Source: Methylococcales bacterium
GTDB lineage: Bacteria > Pseudomonadota > Gammaproteobacteria > Methylococcales > Methylomonadaceae
Assembly: GCA_030654015.1 (NCBI GenBank)
Contig: JAURYI010000132.1
Location: forward strand, 1 to 43,722
DNA length: 43,722 nt
Direction: 5' to 3'
A model generated the notes under the pieces. That model had not been told where the DNA came from. It searched no databases and worked only from the letters and a program-made list of their open reading frames with translations. Below are positions 1 through 8,032 of this stretch, one piece after another. The position numbers and the translations under genes are program-made. The stretch's first letter is position 1; the number at the start of each line of letters is the position of its first letter.

Positions 1-65
1 GTTGTGGTGGTGCGCCCATTGATATTATTCGCAAATATATCGAACAACAACAAACGCCTAACTAA
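1..65 (+). CDS. C-terminal end of an IS200/IS605-type transposase (TnpA-like), partial
   Basis: Reading from base 3, an open frame runs into the window and ends at TAA (63-65). It encodes the tail CGGAPIDIIRKYIEQQQTPN. A Gly-Gly-Ala-Pro, then an Ile/Leu-rich helix, then YIEQQ near the C-terminus is what I recall for the single-tyrosine TnpA transposases of IS200/IS605 elements. The catalytic HUH and tyrosine would lie upstream, outside the window. The stop codon is followed within 40 bases by a GC-rich hairpin, as expected at the right end of such elements. The assignment rests on 20 residues and on family memory. Confidence 0.55.
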   Translation, partial: CGGAPIDIIRKYIEQQQTPN

Positions 66-978
66 TGCCAAAGGCGGCTATCGCCGCCGCGCTATCCATC
101 CCCGCCCTAAAGAGGCGGGGTTTTTCGCGCATCTGGATAAACGCAGGACCGCGATAATCTGCTTCTTTATCGAATACACTGACAAAATGACTGGACTGTG
201 CAATATTGTGTGGCTGAAGGTTTAAAATAACGGTCTGAAAAAAGAATTCATCTGGAATTAACATATTTTTGAAGTGATTGACCACTTGTGTATTTTTCTT
301 GACCCAATCCATTATTTTTATACACATAGCCGATGAACAACCAAACCACTGGCTACCCGCATAACAGTTTAATTTACGCCCGAATGGATGGGTAAAACCA
401 ATACCGTGAGCCGCCAACTGCATGACAGCATACTGCAACCAGAACATGGGAGGTTTGCGGGTACTGTTGGTTGAACGAACTAAAATCCCGCCAATTGTCT
501 GCGTTTCTGTTCTATCAAGTTCATGCAAAAACTTAAGTCGGCGCAATACCTTGTAACGGAAAGAATCCATCACTGTAAATGCCCGATAACCATGACTCAT
601 CATAACGGTCAGGTTATCATTCAATGAGACATAATCAAGGCTCGCATCAGGTTGCGTCTCTTTGAGGTAATCGACAAACTTGGGGATGGGCTGAATAGGT
701 AAACTGGTATCGCTAAGCAGCTGAAAATAATCAAATTCACCTCTGGCAAGAGCAGTTTCAATCAGCAGAAGTGTCGCCTCAACCAGTGACCACCTTGCCC
801 AAGTGGTGTGCAGATAGTTTTCAATCACATAGACATTATCGCCCGTTACAGAAAAATCAGGCTGCTTGCTAAAGTCGTGATGAATAATAATAGTGTGTTC
901 CGAGCCAATTGCATCTATTATTTGCTGGATAGCAGCGGCTGTGTTATTTGAGGAAAGAATGCCAAAAGCTATGCGCAT
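58..978 (-). CDS. GT14-type beta-1,6-N-acetylglucosaminyltransferase (core-2/I-branching family), 3' end replaced by IS sequence
   Basis: The 306-residue protein begins MRIAFGILSSNN. It carries family-like blocks: WARWSLVEATLLLIETAL, FDYFQLLSDTSLPIQ (residues about 60-95), and near the C-terminus PDEFFFQTVIL. This pattern matches the core-2/I-branching (GT14) family, which in bacteria is usually found with surface polysaccharide genes. No signal peptide is visible, so it is probably cytoplasmic. Residues from about 283 (REKPRLFRAGMDS onward) are encoded by the hairpin end of the neighbouring IS, so the natural C-terminus, where the family normally has a few more conserved residues, appears to be lost. 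The gene may therefore be inactive. The acceptor is unknown. Confidence 0.7.
   Translation of the reverse strand: MRIAFGILSSNNTAAAIQQIIDAIGSEHTIIIHHDFSKQPDFSVTGDNVYVIENYLHTTWARWSLVEATLLLIETALARGEFDYFQLLSDTSLPIQPIPKFVDYLKETQPDASLDYVSLNDNLTVMMSHGYRAFTVMDSFRYKVLRRLKFLHELDRTETQTIGGILVRSTNSTRKPPMFWLQYAVMQLAAHGIGFTHPFGRKLNCYAGSQWFGCSSAMCIKIMDWVKKNTQVVNHFKNMLIPDEFFFQTVILNLQPHNIAQSSHFVSVFDKEADYRGPAFIQMREKPRLFRAGMDSAAAIAAFGIS
100..125 (+). terminator. Hairpin with T-run at the IS right end
   Basis: CCCCGCC (100-106) pairs perfectly with GGCGGGG (114-120) across a 7-base loop and is followed by TTTTT (121-125). This is the shape of a rho-independent terminator for plus-strand transcription coming from the transposase. 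In IS200/IS605 elements such a hairpin can also be the transposase recognition structure. It lies inside the 3' end of the minus-strand glycosyltransferase frame. Confidence 0.55.
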
Positions 979-1598
979 ATAAATTTACTCGTATATTTGT
1001 TCATCAATAGTTCCTTACGATTAGTTTTGAAAATTAATATTTACCTTTTGGATACAACTAACAATCCCCGAGTAAAGTAGAATCGCTAAAATAAACCAGA
1101 TAAATAAAAATAATATAAAGCAATAGATATACCAAAAATTAAAAGAGATAAAACTCAATCAGTTATCATTATTTTTGAAAGTTTCCCCGCTGATTAAGGT
1201 TGAAAACAACCATTAGCAATGGGAGTGTGGTGCAAATGAACCAAACAAAAGATGTAATATTTGTCTGTGCGGGTTATTTGTTTGCAGGCAGTTATCAGTA
1301 ATGTCGTTCATTAAATGCAATTTATTACCCGCATTTGAAAAGTGAAGACCACTGTGATAGCTGTTTGTAAGCAATAAAATTACATTTACCTTCATTTTAT
1401 AAAATACAGATAATACAACTTAGTCAGTACCACCGAGCGGGATTGAAATGGTTTTTTGGTTTTATGCCCAAAGTCAGCATAATAGGAATCGCTTTTGTAG
1501 TCTGTTTGCTATCGTACACAATCACTTTTAATAATCATTTTATTGGCGGTTAGCTATAATATGAGCTTGCACATAAACTGGACTTATGAGATTTCACC
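979..1598. other. 620-base AT-rich intergenic region without a convincing gene
   Basis: This gap lies between the 5' end of the GT14 gene and trpS. It is strongly AT-rich (especially 1020-1180) and has stop codons in all frames apart from a 60-codon minus-strand frame at 1213-1395. That frame has no recognisable motif and no clear ribosome site. Upstream regions of both divergent neighbours must lie here. I see no RNA gene or clear hairpin. Confidence 0.5.
1555..1560 (+). promoter_or_regulatory. Candidate -10 box for trpS
   Basis: A perfect TATAAT sits 39 bases before the trpS ATG. No good -35 hexamer is visible at 16-18 bases upstream (the sequence there is TAATCA), so an activator or another element may contribute. 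This is a visual match only. Confidence 0.35.
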
Positions 1599-2612
1599 AT
1601 GACTAAAACTATCGTTTTAACAGGCATTACCACCACAGGTACGCCGCATTTGGGCAATTATGTGGGCGCAATTCGACCAGCTATTGCGGCGAGTAAAGAC
1701 CCCAGTGTCGCGCCGTTTTATTTTCTGGCGGATTACCACGCATTGATTAAATGCCAAGAGCCTGAGCGTATTCGCCAATCGAGTTTAGAAATCGCGGCAA
1801 CGTGGCTGGCATTGGGCTTGGATACCTCCAATGCGGTGTTTTATCGGCAATCCGATGTGCCTGAAATTCTGGAATTATCGTGGATGTTGAGCTGTGTGAC
1901 CTCCAAAGGGTTATTAAATCGAGCGCACGCTTACAAAGCCGCCGTCTCAGAAAATGAACAAAGCGGTGAAAATGATGCCGACAAAGGTATTACGATGGGC
2001 TTATTTGGTTATCCTGTGCTGATGGCTGCGGATATTTTGCTGTTTAATGTCAATAAAGTGCCTGTCGGTAAAGATCAGGTGCAACATATTGAAATGGCGC
2101 GTGATATGGCAGGACGCTTTAATCATATTTATGGTGAACATTTTGTGTTGCCCGAAGCGGTGATTGATGAACAGAGCGCGACTTTGTCAGGTTTGGATGG
2201 GCGCAAAATGAGCAAATCCTACAATAATACAATCCCGCTGTTTGAGCCTGAAAAGAAATTGCGCAAGCTGATTAATAAAATAAAAACCAATTCACTAGAA
2301 CCGGGTGAGCCTAAAGACACTGACGGCTGTACGCTGTTCAGCATTTATAAATCGTTTGCAACACCTGCCGAAGTTGCCGCTATCAGCCAGCGTTATGTGG
2401 AAGGCATTGCGTGGGGTGAAATGAAACAAGTGTTATTTGAGCATATTAATGAACACATCACACCTGCTAGAGAACGCTACGAAGCTTTGTTAAATGCCCC
2501 CGAACATATTGAACAGCAGTTACAGGAAGGCGCGGAAAAAGCAAGAGCAATAAGCGTGCCGTTCATGCAGGAGCTACGCAAAGCAGTCGGTATTGCTAGG
2601 ATAGGCTCGTGA
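1599..2612 (+). CDS. trpS: Tryptophanyl-tRNA synthetase
   Basis: The class I synthetase charges tRNA-Trp in the cytoplasm. The 337-residue length is normal for bacterial TrpS. The HIGH-like motif is TPHLGN at residues 15-20, and KMSKS is at 203-207 within GRKMSKSYNN. The conserved GLFGYPVLMAADILLF block (about 134-149) and VGKDQ (156-160) are present. The ATG at 1599 gives the expected N-terminus, with the nucleotide-binding strand beginning a few residues in. The stop codon overlaps the GTG start of the next gene (GTGA), so the two are probably co-transcribed and translationally coupled. Confidence 0.96.
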   Translation: MTKTIVLTGITTTGTPHLGNYVGAIRPAIAASKDPSVAPFYFLADYHALIKCQEPERIRQSSLEIAATWLALGLDTSNAVFYRQSDVPEILELSWMLSCVTSKGLLNRAHAYKAAVSENEQSGENDADKGITMGLFGYPVLMAADILLFNVNKVPVGKDQVQHIEMARDMAGRFNHIYGEHFVLPEAVIDEQSATLSGLDGRKMSKSYNNTIPLFEPEKKLRKLINKIKTNSLEPGEPKDTDGCTLFSIYKSFATPAEVAAISQRYVEGIAWGEMKQVLFEHINEHITPARERYEALLNAPEHIEQQLQEGAEKARAISVPFMQELRKAVGIARIGS

Positions 2613-3307
2613 AACCCGAAAAATTCAGCGATTGGCTGAAGCAATCATTATTATTTATCAGTCGCGATCCTATCGTTTGGGTAAGCTACACACTATTGAT
2701 GGGCGTGTTACTGATGCTGGGGCGCGTCTCACCTGCGCTGGGCATTTTTTTAGCGGTGGTGTGTTTGTTCGTTGGTGTGGGTATTGCTAAATATATCGAC
2801 ATGAAATCCAGCGAACAGCCCGTTAGTCTGGGGTATGCGATTAATAAAAGTCTGCCGTTAGCGATTTTAGCAGCAACTATTATTGTGTTGTGCTGGTTTG
2901 TATTTATGGTGATGGCTAATATTTTTTCGGGTGAGCCTGAAAAAATCGGGCAATTCTTTTTTTACTGGCAACTAACACCCGAAAATCTAAACCGCCAGAC
3001 CAGCCGCGAAATAGCCAGCTGGATTTATGGTTATGCCAATATCACGCTTATTTTCACGCTGTTAATGATGACCACTTTCGCCAGCTGGTTTACTCATAGC
3101 CTGATGTTATTTAAGGATTATAGTTGGAGTGCAGCTAAAGAAACGGGTAATGCGTTAATGAGCAAACATCAAAATGCGTTGTATAAATTACTGGGCTTTG
3201 TGTTTCTTGAAGCGGTGTTGTGCGCATCGGTTACGCCGCTATTAACACCTGTCTTGTATATGCTGACCTCGACGCTAATGTATATTTCGTACAAGAATGT
3301 ACATTAA
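2609..3307 (+). CDS. Conserved hypothetical multi-pass membrane protein
   Basis: The protein has 232 residues and about five or six hydrophobic segments (roughly residues 22-40, 43-60, 80-105, 140-165, 190-230). A short amphipathic N-terminus (KFSDWLKQSLLFISRDP) precedes them. The layout resembles small conserved inner-membrane proteins of the BPSS1780/YciC-like kind in gammaproteobacteria, but I see no catalytic motif and do not assign a function. It starts at GTG and overlaps the trpS stop by four bases. It ends 87 bases before a convergent integrase gene. Confidence 0.7.
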   Translation: MKPEKFSDWLKQSLLFISRDPIVWVSYTLLMGVLLMLGRVSPALGIFLAVVCLFVGVGIAKYIDMKSSEQPVSLGYAINKSLPLAILAATIIVLCWFVFMVMANIFSGEPEKIGQFFFYWQLTPENLNRQTSREIASWIYGYANITLIFTLLMMTTFASWFTHSLMLFKDYSWSAAKETGNALMSKHQNALYKLLGFVFLEAVLCASVTPLLTPVLYMLTSTLMYISYKNVH

Positions 3308-3356
3308 CGTCATAACCAATTGATTATTAATTTAAATAAATTAATATAATTTTTTC

Positions 3357-3376
3357 TGGTACACGCATTGGTACAC
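3357..3376. repeat. TGGTACAC direct repeat next to the integrase gene
   Basis: TGGTACAC occurs at 3357-3364 and again at 3369-3376, between the membrane-protein gene and the 3' end of the integrase gene. Short direct repeats of this kind can be arm-type binding sites of tyrosine recombinases, but two 8-base copies are weak evidence and no core attachment site is identified. Confidence 0.3.
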
Positions 3377-3393
3377 AGTATTTTGTGTTGCCA

Positions 3394-4641
3394 CTAGCGT
3401 GTACGCAGTTTCCTTATCGGAACCACATTCCAATCATTACCCAGCTCACAGGCAAGCAATAATTCTGCCCACAAATCCAAGGCGTGACGGCGTTCATCTA
3501 AATAATCATGATGATTATAAACGCCCTCAATACCTTTTACTTTATGATTCAAACAGCGTTCAGCAATATGGGATTCAATGCCCAGTGCAGCCAAATGTGA
3601 GCGGGCAGTACGTCTGAAATCGTGTACATAAAAACTTTCATTCATGAATGGCATAATCTTTGCTAATGCCACATTAAGGGTATTTTCATGAATATGCGGT
3701 ATTTTATGCTGTTGTACTTTACGCGCAGGTAACAACCATTCACTAGTTGCCGATAATTCCATAATCGTGCGTAACGCATCTACCGCATGAGCGGACAAGG
3801 GAATGGTAATAGCGGCATTGGTTTTAGTGCGCTCAGCGGGTAAATGCCACAAACCCGCATCGAGGTCAAATTCTTCACGTTTTGCTTTGATTAATTCGCT
3901 TTTACGCACCGCTAATAAAAGCAACAATTTAATAGTCAACAAATTGATGTCAGTAAATCCTTCGGTGTCACGCATGGCGGCGAATAACGCAATCAATTCT
4001 GCTTTCGATAAAACTCGTTCCCTCGCCGCGCCTTTACCACCGGCATCGCCAACACTAAACGCCGTGGCAGGATTGTACTGCACAATATGACGTTTAATGG
4101 CGTAATCAAATATTCGCTTCGTCCATTTTAAAATGTCGTTGGCAATCGTGGGCGATCCGCGCTCGATAATGGTATGCAGCATTTTATCAATATGAGCAGG
4201 CTTGACAGCTTCGACCGCTAAATCCCCCAGATGAGGCTGAATGTCTTTATCAATGCGTGCTTTTAAATCCAGTGCATTTTTCCATTTGCCGACAATCATT
4301 TTGTCAAAATAAATGTCGGTTAATTGCCCAAAGGTGATTGCGTTCATTTTTGCCACGGCTTTGGCTTTGCGCTCTTGCTTTTCACTGGCGACATCGTAAC
4401 CCAGTGTCACACTGGCTCTTAATTCTTTGGCTTTTTTGCGTGCTTCGGCTAATGATAACTGCCCATACAGTCCAATGGTCATAATACGTTGCTTGCCCGC
4501 AAACCGATAACGGAAATTCCAGCGCGGCGTTATAAAATCTTTGCGATAACTCAGATACAGACCGTTACCATCCGCTTTGCCTTCAAAACGGTCATTATTT
4601 TTTATCCAATTTTTTATTTGACTGTCGGTAAGGTTAGCCAT
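3394..4641 (-). CDS. Tyrosine recombinase / phage integrase, P4 type
   Basis: A 415-residue site-specific recombinase if translated from the second ATG (4641), which sits six bases after AGGGG; the adjacent ATG at 4644 is possible. The N-terminal domain (about 1-95) is the DUF4102 arm-binding fold (GLYLSYR, FRYRFAGKQRIMTIGLYG, SLAEARKKA). A core-binding SAM-like domain follows (about 105-200), then the catalytic domain. Numbered from the upstream ATG, all catalytic positions can be seen: R247 (AVRKSEL), K274, H341-x-x-R344 (HDFRRT), H367 and Y376. It therefore looks intact. No excisionase, tRNA target or cargo gene lies beside it: it sits between a trpS-linked membrane protein and yigZ, which makes it an orphan or the remnant of an excised island. 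Confidence 0.93.
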   Translation of the reverse strand: MANLTDSQIKNWIKNNDRFEGKADGNGLYLSYRKDFITPRWNFRYRFAGKQRIMTIGLYGQLSLAEARKKAKELRASVTLGYDVASEKQERKAKAVAKMNAITFGQLTDIYFDKMIVGKWKNALDLKARIDKDIQPHLGDLAVEAVKPAHIDKMLHTIIERGSPTIANDILKWTKRIFDYAIKRHIVQYNPATAFSVGDAGGKGAARERVLSKAELIALFAAMRDTEGFTDINLLTIKLLLLLAVRKSELIKAKREEFDLDAGLWHLPAERTKTNAAITIPLSAHAVDALRTIMELSATSEWLLPARKVQQHKIPHIHENTLNVALAKIMPFMNESFYVHDFRRTARSHLAALGIESHIAERCLNHKVKGIEGVYNHHDYLDERRHALDLWAELLLACELGNDWNVVPIRKLRTR

Positions 4642-4655
4642 CATCTGCCCCTGTA

Positions 4656-5225
4656 TTAATAATTATCAGAAAACGACTGCAATAAAATAGCAGCTTGTTC
4701 GGCAGGCAATTGTACAACCACCCTGACCTGCTCGGCAAAATCCTGTTGGAGAATATGCCCGTCCAGTTTTTTTAACGCATATTCTAAGGGCTGGATTTGT
4801 TTGTAATCCAGCGTTAGATTGACGGTTGCCATTTCGATATACGGATAAATATCAGCGGCATCAATCACTTGCCGCGCCGTCTGTCCGTAAGCGCGAGTCA
4901 AACCACCCGCGCCTAATTTCACGCCGCCGAAATAACGAATCACTGCCACCAACACATTAATAAGTTGTTTACCGTCGATATGTTGAAAAATCGGTTTGCC
5001 CGCTGTGCCTGTCGGTTCACCCGCATCATGAAAACGATACACCAAACCGTTGGCGGTTTTCAGTTGGTAAGCGTAGGCGATATGCGTAGCATCTGGATAA
5101 TCTGAGTACAGTTGTTTAAGCTGAACCAACACTTCATTTTCAGTGGCACAAGGTGCAATCACGCCGATAAATCGTGATTTTTTAATAATTTCTTCGGTAC
5201 TGTGCTTGGTTTTAACGTACCACAT
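4656..5225 (-). CDS. yigZ: YigZ/IMPACT family protein (UPF0029)
   Basis: The 189-residue protein has the IMPACT N-terminal domain: KKSRFIG, DATHIAYAYQL, FHDAGEPTGTAGKPI (about 65-80), and VIRYFGGVKLGAGGLTRAYG (about 95-115). A ferredoxin-like DUF1949 C-terminal domain follows (about 135-189). Eukaryotic IMPACT acts in translational control through GCN1; the bacterial role is not settled. Its ATG overlaps the stop of the upstream yejF-like gene by one base, so the two are co-transcribed. The integrase gene begins about 12 bases downstream on the same strand and could be reached by read-through. Confidence 0.92.
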   Translation of the reverse strand: MWYVKTKHSTEEIIKKSRFIGVIAPCATENEVLVQLKQLYSDYPDATHIAYAYQLKTANGLVYRFHDAGEPTGTAGKPIFQHIDGKQLINVLVAVIRYFGGVKLGAGGLTRAYGQTARQVIDAADIYPYIEMATVNLTLDYKQIQPLEYALKKLDGHILQQDFAEQVRVVVQLPAEQAAILLQSFSDNY

Positions 5226-6826
5226 CAGGCGGTTTTTAACACGGGAACGGCATTCAAGAGTTGTTGCGTGTAGGCGTGTTGCGGCTGTGTTAATATCTGC
5301 TCCGCAGTACCGTGTTCGATGATTTTACCTTGATACATCACGGCAACTTCATGAGCAATTTCGGCAACCACGGCTAAATCATGAGTGATAAATAAATAGC
5401 TAACACCTTGATTTTGCTGTAATGTTTTTAACAGCTGAATAATTTGCGCCTGCACCGAGACATCTAACGCGCTGGTCGGTTCATCACACACGATGAGTTT
5501 CGGTTCAACAGCCAATGCGCGGGCAATACAAATCCGTTGCCGTTGTCCACCTGAAAATTCATGCGGATAGCGATACAAGGAATCTTCAGGTAAATCCACT
5601 TGTTGCAAGAGTTTTTTAACACGCGCGATGCGTTCTGCTTCTGTGACTTCGGGATGTAACGCACGGATGCCTTCGGCGATAATATCACCGACCAGCAAAC
5701 GCGGATTCATTGAGGAAAATGGGTCTTGAAACACAATTTGAATATTCGCCCGTTGTTGGCGCAAGGCTTCACCTGTCAGGGTGTTTAATTCCACACCGTT
5801 AATCACTACCCTGCCCTGACTGGGTAATAAATTTAACAAACTCTTGCCCAACGTGGTTTTACCGCAACCTGATTCACCGACTAATGCCAGCGTTTTGCCT
5901 TGTTCAATAGCGAAATTCACCCCATCGACCGCGCGGACGTAATCAACCACGCGCTTAAAAATACCTTTGCGTATCGGATAATGACAATAAAAATCAGTGA
6001 CTTGTAATAATGGCACAGACTGGGCATTGCCCACCCTACCCGCATGATGAATAGAGGGTAAAACGTTCAATAATTTTTGCGTATACGGATGTTGTGGATG
6101 GGCAAACAATTGTGCTGTCAGACCTGTTTCAACAATCTTGCCTTTTTGCATCACGGCAACTTTATCTGCCATTGTCGATACCAACGCTAAATCATGACTA
6201 ATTAACCACAACGCCATGCCTGTTTGCCGCTGAATATTTTTTAATAATGCCAAAATTTGCGCCTGAATAGTCACATCCAGCGCGGTGGTCGGTTCATCGG
6301 CAATGAGTAAATCAGGTTTACCTGCCAAGGCAATGGCAATCATCACCCGTTGTCGTTGCCCGCCTGATAATTGATGCGGGTAATCTTTCAAGCGGCGTTC
6401 AGGATTGGGGATTTCAACTTGTTGTAATAATTCCAGCACCCGCTGCTTTAATTCTGTTTTGGATAAGTTGAAATGAATATTAATGACTTCGGCAATCTGA
6501 CTGCCAATCGTCATCACAGGATTTAATGATGATAACGGATCTTGAAAAATCAAACCGATACGCCGACCGCGAATTTGACATAGCTCCAATTCCGAGTGTG
6601 TTGTTAATTCGTCACCTTGTAAATTGATGGACTCTGCGCTAAGCGTGGCATTATTGGGTAATAATCTCAGCACTGATAACGCGGTCATGGATTTACCTGA
6701 ACCTGATTCGCCGACTAATGCAAAGGTTTCGCCCGCCTGAATAGTAAAACTGATGGCATCAACCACGGTTTGCGACTGGTTAAAAGTGACGCTAAGCTGT
6801 TCAACAGACAGTAAAGGATTGCTCAT
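5225..6826 (-). CDS. yejF: Duplicated ABC transporter ATPase, YejF/oligopeptide type
   Basis: The 533-residue protein is two fused ATPase domains. The first has Walker [11 protein letters not shown] (about 38-47), signature LSGGQRQR and Walker [13 protein letters not shown]. The second has [19 protein letters not shown] and [12 protein letters not shown]. Each ends with an oligopeptide-transporter C-terminal segment ([16 protein letters not shown]). This is the architecture of YejF, the ATPase of the YejABEF peptide/microcin C importer, whose length is similar. The permease and binding-protein genes are not adjacent, so it must work with subunits encoded elsewhere. The substrate is inferred from family only. 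Confidence 0.88.
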   Translation of the reverse strand: MSNPLLSVEQLSVTFNQSQTVVDAISFTIQAGETFALVGESGSGKSMTALSVLRLLPNNATLSAESINLQGDELTTHSELELCQIRGRRIGLIFQDPLSSLNPVMTIGSQIAEVINIHFNLSKTELKQRVLELLQQVEIPNPERRLKDYPHQLSGGQRQRVMIAIALAGKPDLLIADEPTTALDVTIQAQILALLKNIQRQTGMALWLISHDLALVSTMADKVAVMQKGKIVETGLTAQLFAHPQHPYTQKLLNVLPSIHHAGRVGNAQSVPLLQVTDFYCHYPIRKGIFKRVVDYVRAVDGVNFAIEQGKTLALVGESGCGKTTLGKSLLNLLPSQGRVVINGVELNTLTGEALRQQRANIQIVFQDPFSSMNPRLLVGDIIAEGIRALHPEVTEAERIARVKKLLQQVDLPEDSLYRYPHEFSGGQRQRICIARALAVEPKLIVCDEPTSALDVSVQAQIIQLLKTLQQNQGVSYLFITHDLAVVAEIAHEVAVMYQGKIIEHGTAEQILTQPQHAYTQQLLNAVPVLKTA

Positions 6827-6895
6827 GGATGACCTGATTTGTTAATGAGTAGGGCGGGTTCAACATTATAATGATATTGTAACAGTCTCATTTGT

Positions 6896-6938
6896 TTGTT
6901 GTACTACACCACTGGACTATATCATTGTCATTTAGGGG
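6896..6938 (+). promoter_or_regulatory. Candidate promoter and ribosome site for the DUF2380-like gene
   Basis: TTGTTG (6896-6901) and TATATC (6918-6923) are 16 bases apart, in the gap shared with the divergent yejF gene. AGGGG (6934-6938) lies six bases before the ATG. The -35/-10 match is moderate and by eye. Confidence 0.35.
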
Positions 6939-6944
6939 ATTGTT

Positions 6945-7445
6945 ATGAAAAAGCTGCTTACTATTGTCGCGTTGTGCTTTATATCCATGCTGTTCAGCGG
7001 TTCTGTTTTTGCGGAGGTGCGCATTGCTTTATTGGATTTTGAATTAAAAGATGTCACCTTGCTGCCTAATCGTCCTGAAGAAATAGAACGTACTGCATCT
7101 ATCAAACCGTTATTAACGGCTGAACTGCAAAAAGCGGGCTTTATCATATTACCCGTTGAATCAACAGCGCAACAAGCCGCCAATATGGGCGAGGGTTATC
7201 TGTTCGATCATGCTGACGTTGCCGCACAGTTAGGCAAAAAAATAGGGGCAGATTATGTGATAGTCGGGCGTTTACACAAACCCAGCTTTTTATTTGCCTA
7301 TCTGCTCACAGAAATTGTAGACGTAAAATCAGGCGGTTTAATCGACAGTTTGTCGGTGGAAACCAAAGGCGGCGAGAAAAAACTCACTGCAAAAGCCGTA
7401 GAAATGTTGGCGGATAAAATTACTGCCGTCCTAAAATCAAAATAA
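6945..7445 (+). CDS. Secreted DUF2380-like protein
   Basis: The protein has 166 residues. It starts with a classic signal peptide (MKKLLTIVALCFISMLFSGSVFA, cut near 23-24), so it is exported to the periplasm. The mature part (RIALLDFELKDVTLL ... LKAELQKAGF-like ... GADYVIVGRLHKPSFLF ... KAVEMLADKI) has the alternating alpha/beta pattern of DUF2380-type secreted proteins, which resemble the alpha/beta fold of periplasmic TolB/CsgG-like modules. No function is assigned. It is followed five bases later by ampD, so the two are probably co-transcribed. Confidence 0.7.
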   Translation: MKKLLTIVALCFISMLFSGSVFAEVRIALLDFELKDVTLLPNRPEEIERTASIKPLLTAELQKAGFIILPVESTAQQAANMGEGYLFDHADVAAQLGKKIGADYVIVGRLHKPSFLFAYLLTEIVDVKSGGLIDSLSVETKGGEKKLTAKAVEMLADKITAVLKSK

Positions 7446-7450
7446 TACTC

Positions 7451-7993
7451 ATGAAAATAGAACAACATTGGCTGCATGATGCCACGCGCGTACCATCGCC
7501 CAATTTTGATGACCGAACCGATGCTAATGATATTTCTTTGCTGGTGATTCATTGTATCAGTCTGCCAGCAGGTGAATTCGGCAATGACTACATCAATCAA
7601 TTATTTTGTAATGTTTTAAATCCTGATGAGCATCCGTATTTTCCAACGATTTATCAACTGAAAGTGTCCGCGCATTTATTGATAAAGCGTACTGGAGAGA
7701 TTGTGCAGTATGTGCCGTTTGATAAACGCGCGTGGCACGCGGGCGTATCATGTTATCAAGGGCGGGAAAAGTGTAATGATTTTTCGATAGGCATTGAATT
7801 GGAAGGCACGGAATGTGTGCCGTATACCGATGAACAGTATCAACAACTTAACGCAGTGATTACTGTATTGCTGGAAAATTATCCGACTTTATCAAGACAA
7901 CACATTACGGGACACAGTGATATTGCACCTGAACGTAAAACGGATCCAGGGGCATCATTTGATTGGGGTCGTGTACCGCGTGGCACGCGGTAA
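7451..7993 (+). CDS. ampD: 1,6-anhydro-N-acetylmuramyl-L-alanine amidase
   Basis: The cytoplasmic zinc amidase of murein recycling cleaves anhydromuropeptides and so lowers the inducer signal read by AmpR where that regulator exists. The 180-residue protein shows the zinc ligands H34 (LVIHCISLP), H155 and D165 (GHSDIAPERKTDPG), and E116 in the FSIGIELEG strand. After SFDWG the last residues are RVPRGTR, which come from a palindromic repeat (7974-7992) that also supplies the stop codon. Family members normally continue with a short FDWxR helix here, so the extreme C-terminus has been rewritten. All catalytic residues remain, and the enzyme is probably active. Confidence 0.95.
   Translation: MKIEQHWLHDATRVPSPNFDDRTDANDISLLVIHCISLPAGEFGNDYINQLFCNVLNPDEHPYFPTIYQLKVSAHLLIKRTGEIVQYVPFDKRAWHAGVSCYQGREKCNDFSIGIELEGTECVPYTDEQYQQLNAVITVLLENYPTLSRQHITGHSDIAPERKTDPGASFDWGRVPRGTR
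7974..7992. repeat. Perfect palindrome TACCGCGT-GGC-ACGCGGTA at the end of ampD
   Basis: Eight-base arms around a 3-base loop overlap the last codons and stop of ampD. It abuts the palindrome at 7996-8023, and together they form one intergenic repeat block. It may act as a terminator-like structure, although no T-run follows. Confidence 0.6.
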
Positions 7994-7995
7994 CT

Positions 7996-8023
7996 GCATT
8001 CCCACGCGGCGCGTGGGAACGAG
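7996..8023. repeat. Dispersed palindromic repeat, TTCCCACGC family, copy 1
   Basis: The 28-base unit contains TTCCCACGC...GCGTGGGAA and is repeated exactly at 36052-36079. Related palindromes with the same TTCC-type arms lie at 36093-36114 and 36183-36204, and a half copy lies at about 11480-11495. The unit sits between convergent ampD and lspA. Confidence 0.75.
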
Positions 8024-8032
8024 TCTGTATCA

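Larger units (their letters stand above)
1..130 (+). mobile_element. Right end of an IS200/IS605-type insertion sequence
   Basis: The stretch holds the transposase tail (to 65), a GGCGGC...GCCGCC inverted repeat (about 73-88), a strong hairpin with a T-run (100-125), and then the start of sequence that makes sense as glycosyltransferase coding DNA on the other strand. IS200/IS605 elements lack terminal inverted repeats and end in subterminal hairpins, which agrees. The exact right boundary is not visible. I place it near 126-132 because the minus-strand protein stops resembling its family there. The left end is outside the window. Confidence 0.5.

Noticed and set aside
100-125. Terminator for the GT14 gene
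   Set aside because: The T-run is on the plus strand, so the hairpin serves transcription from the IS side, not the minus-strand gene.
1213-1395. 60-residue minus-strand open frame in the gap before trpS
   Set aside because: No ribosome site, no motif, unlikely composition, AT-rich gap; probably chance.
3803-4090. 95-residue plus-strand frame antisense to the integrase
   Set aside because: Shadow of the integrase catalytic domain; no motif.
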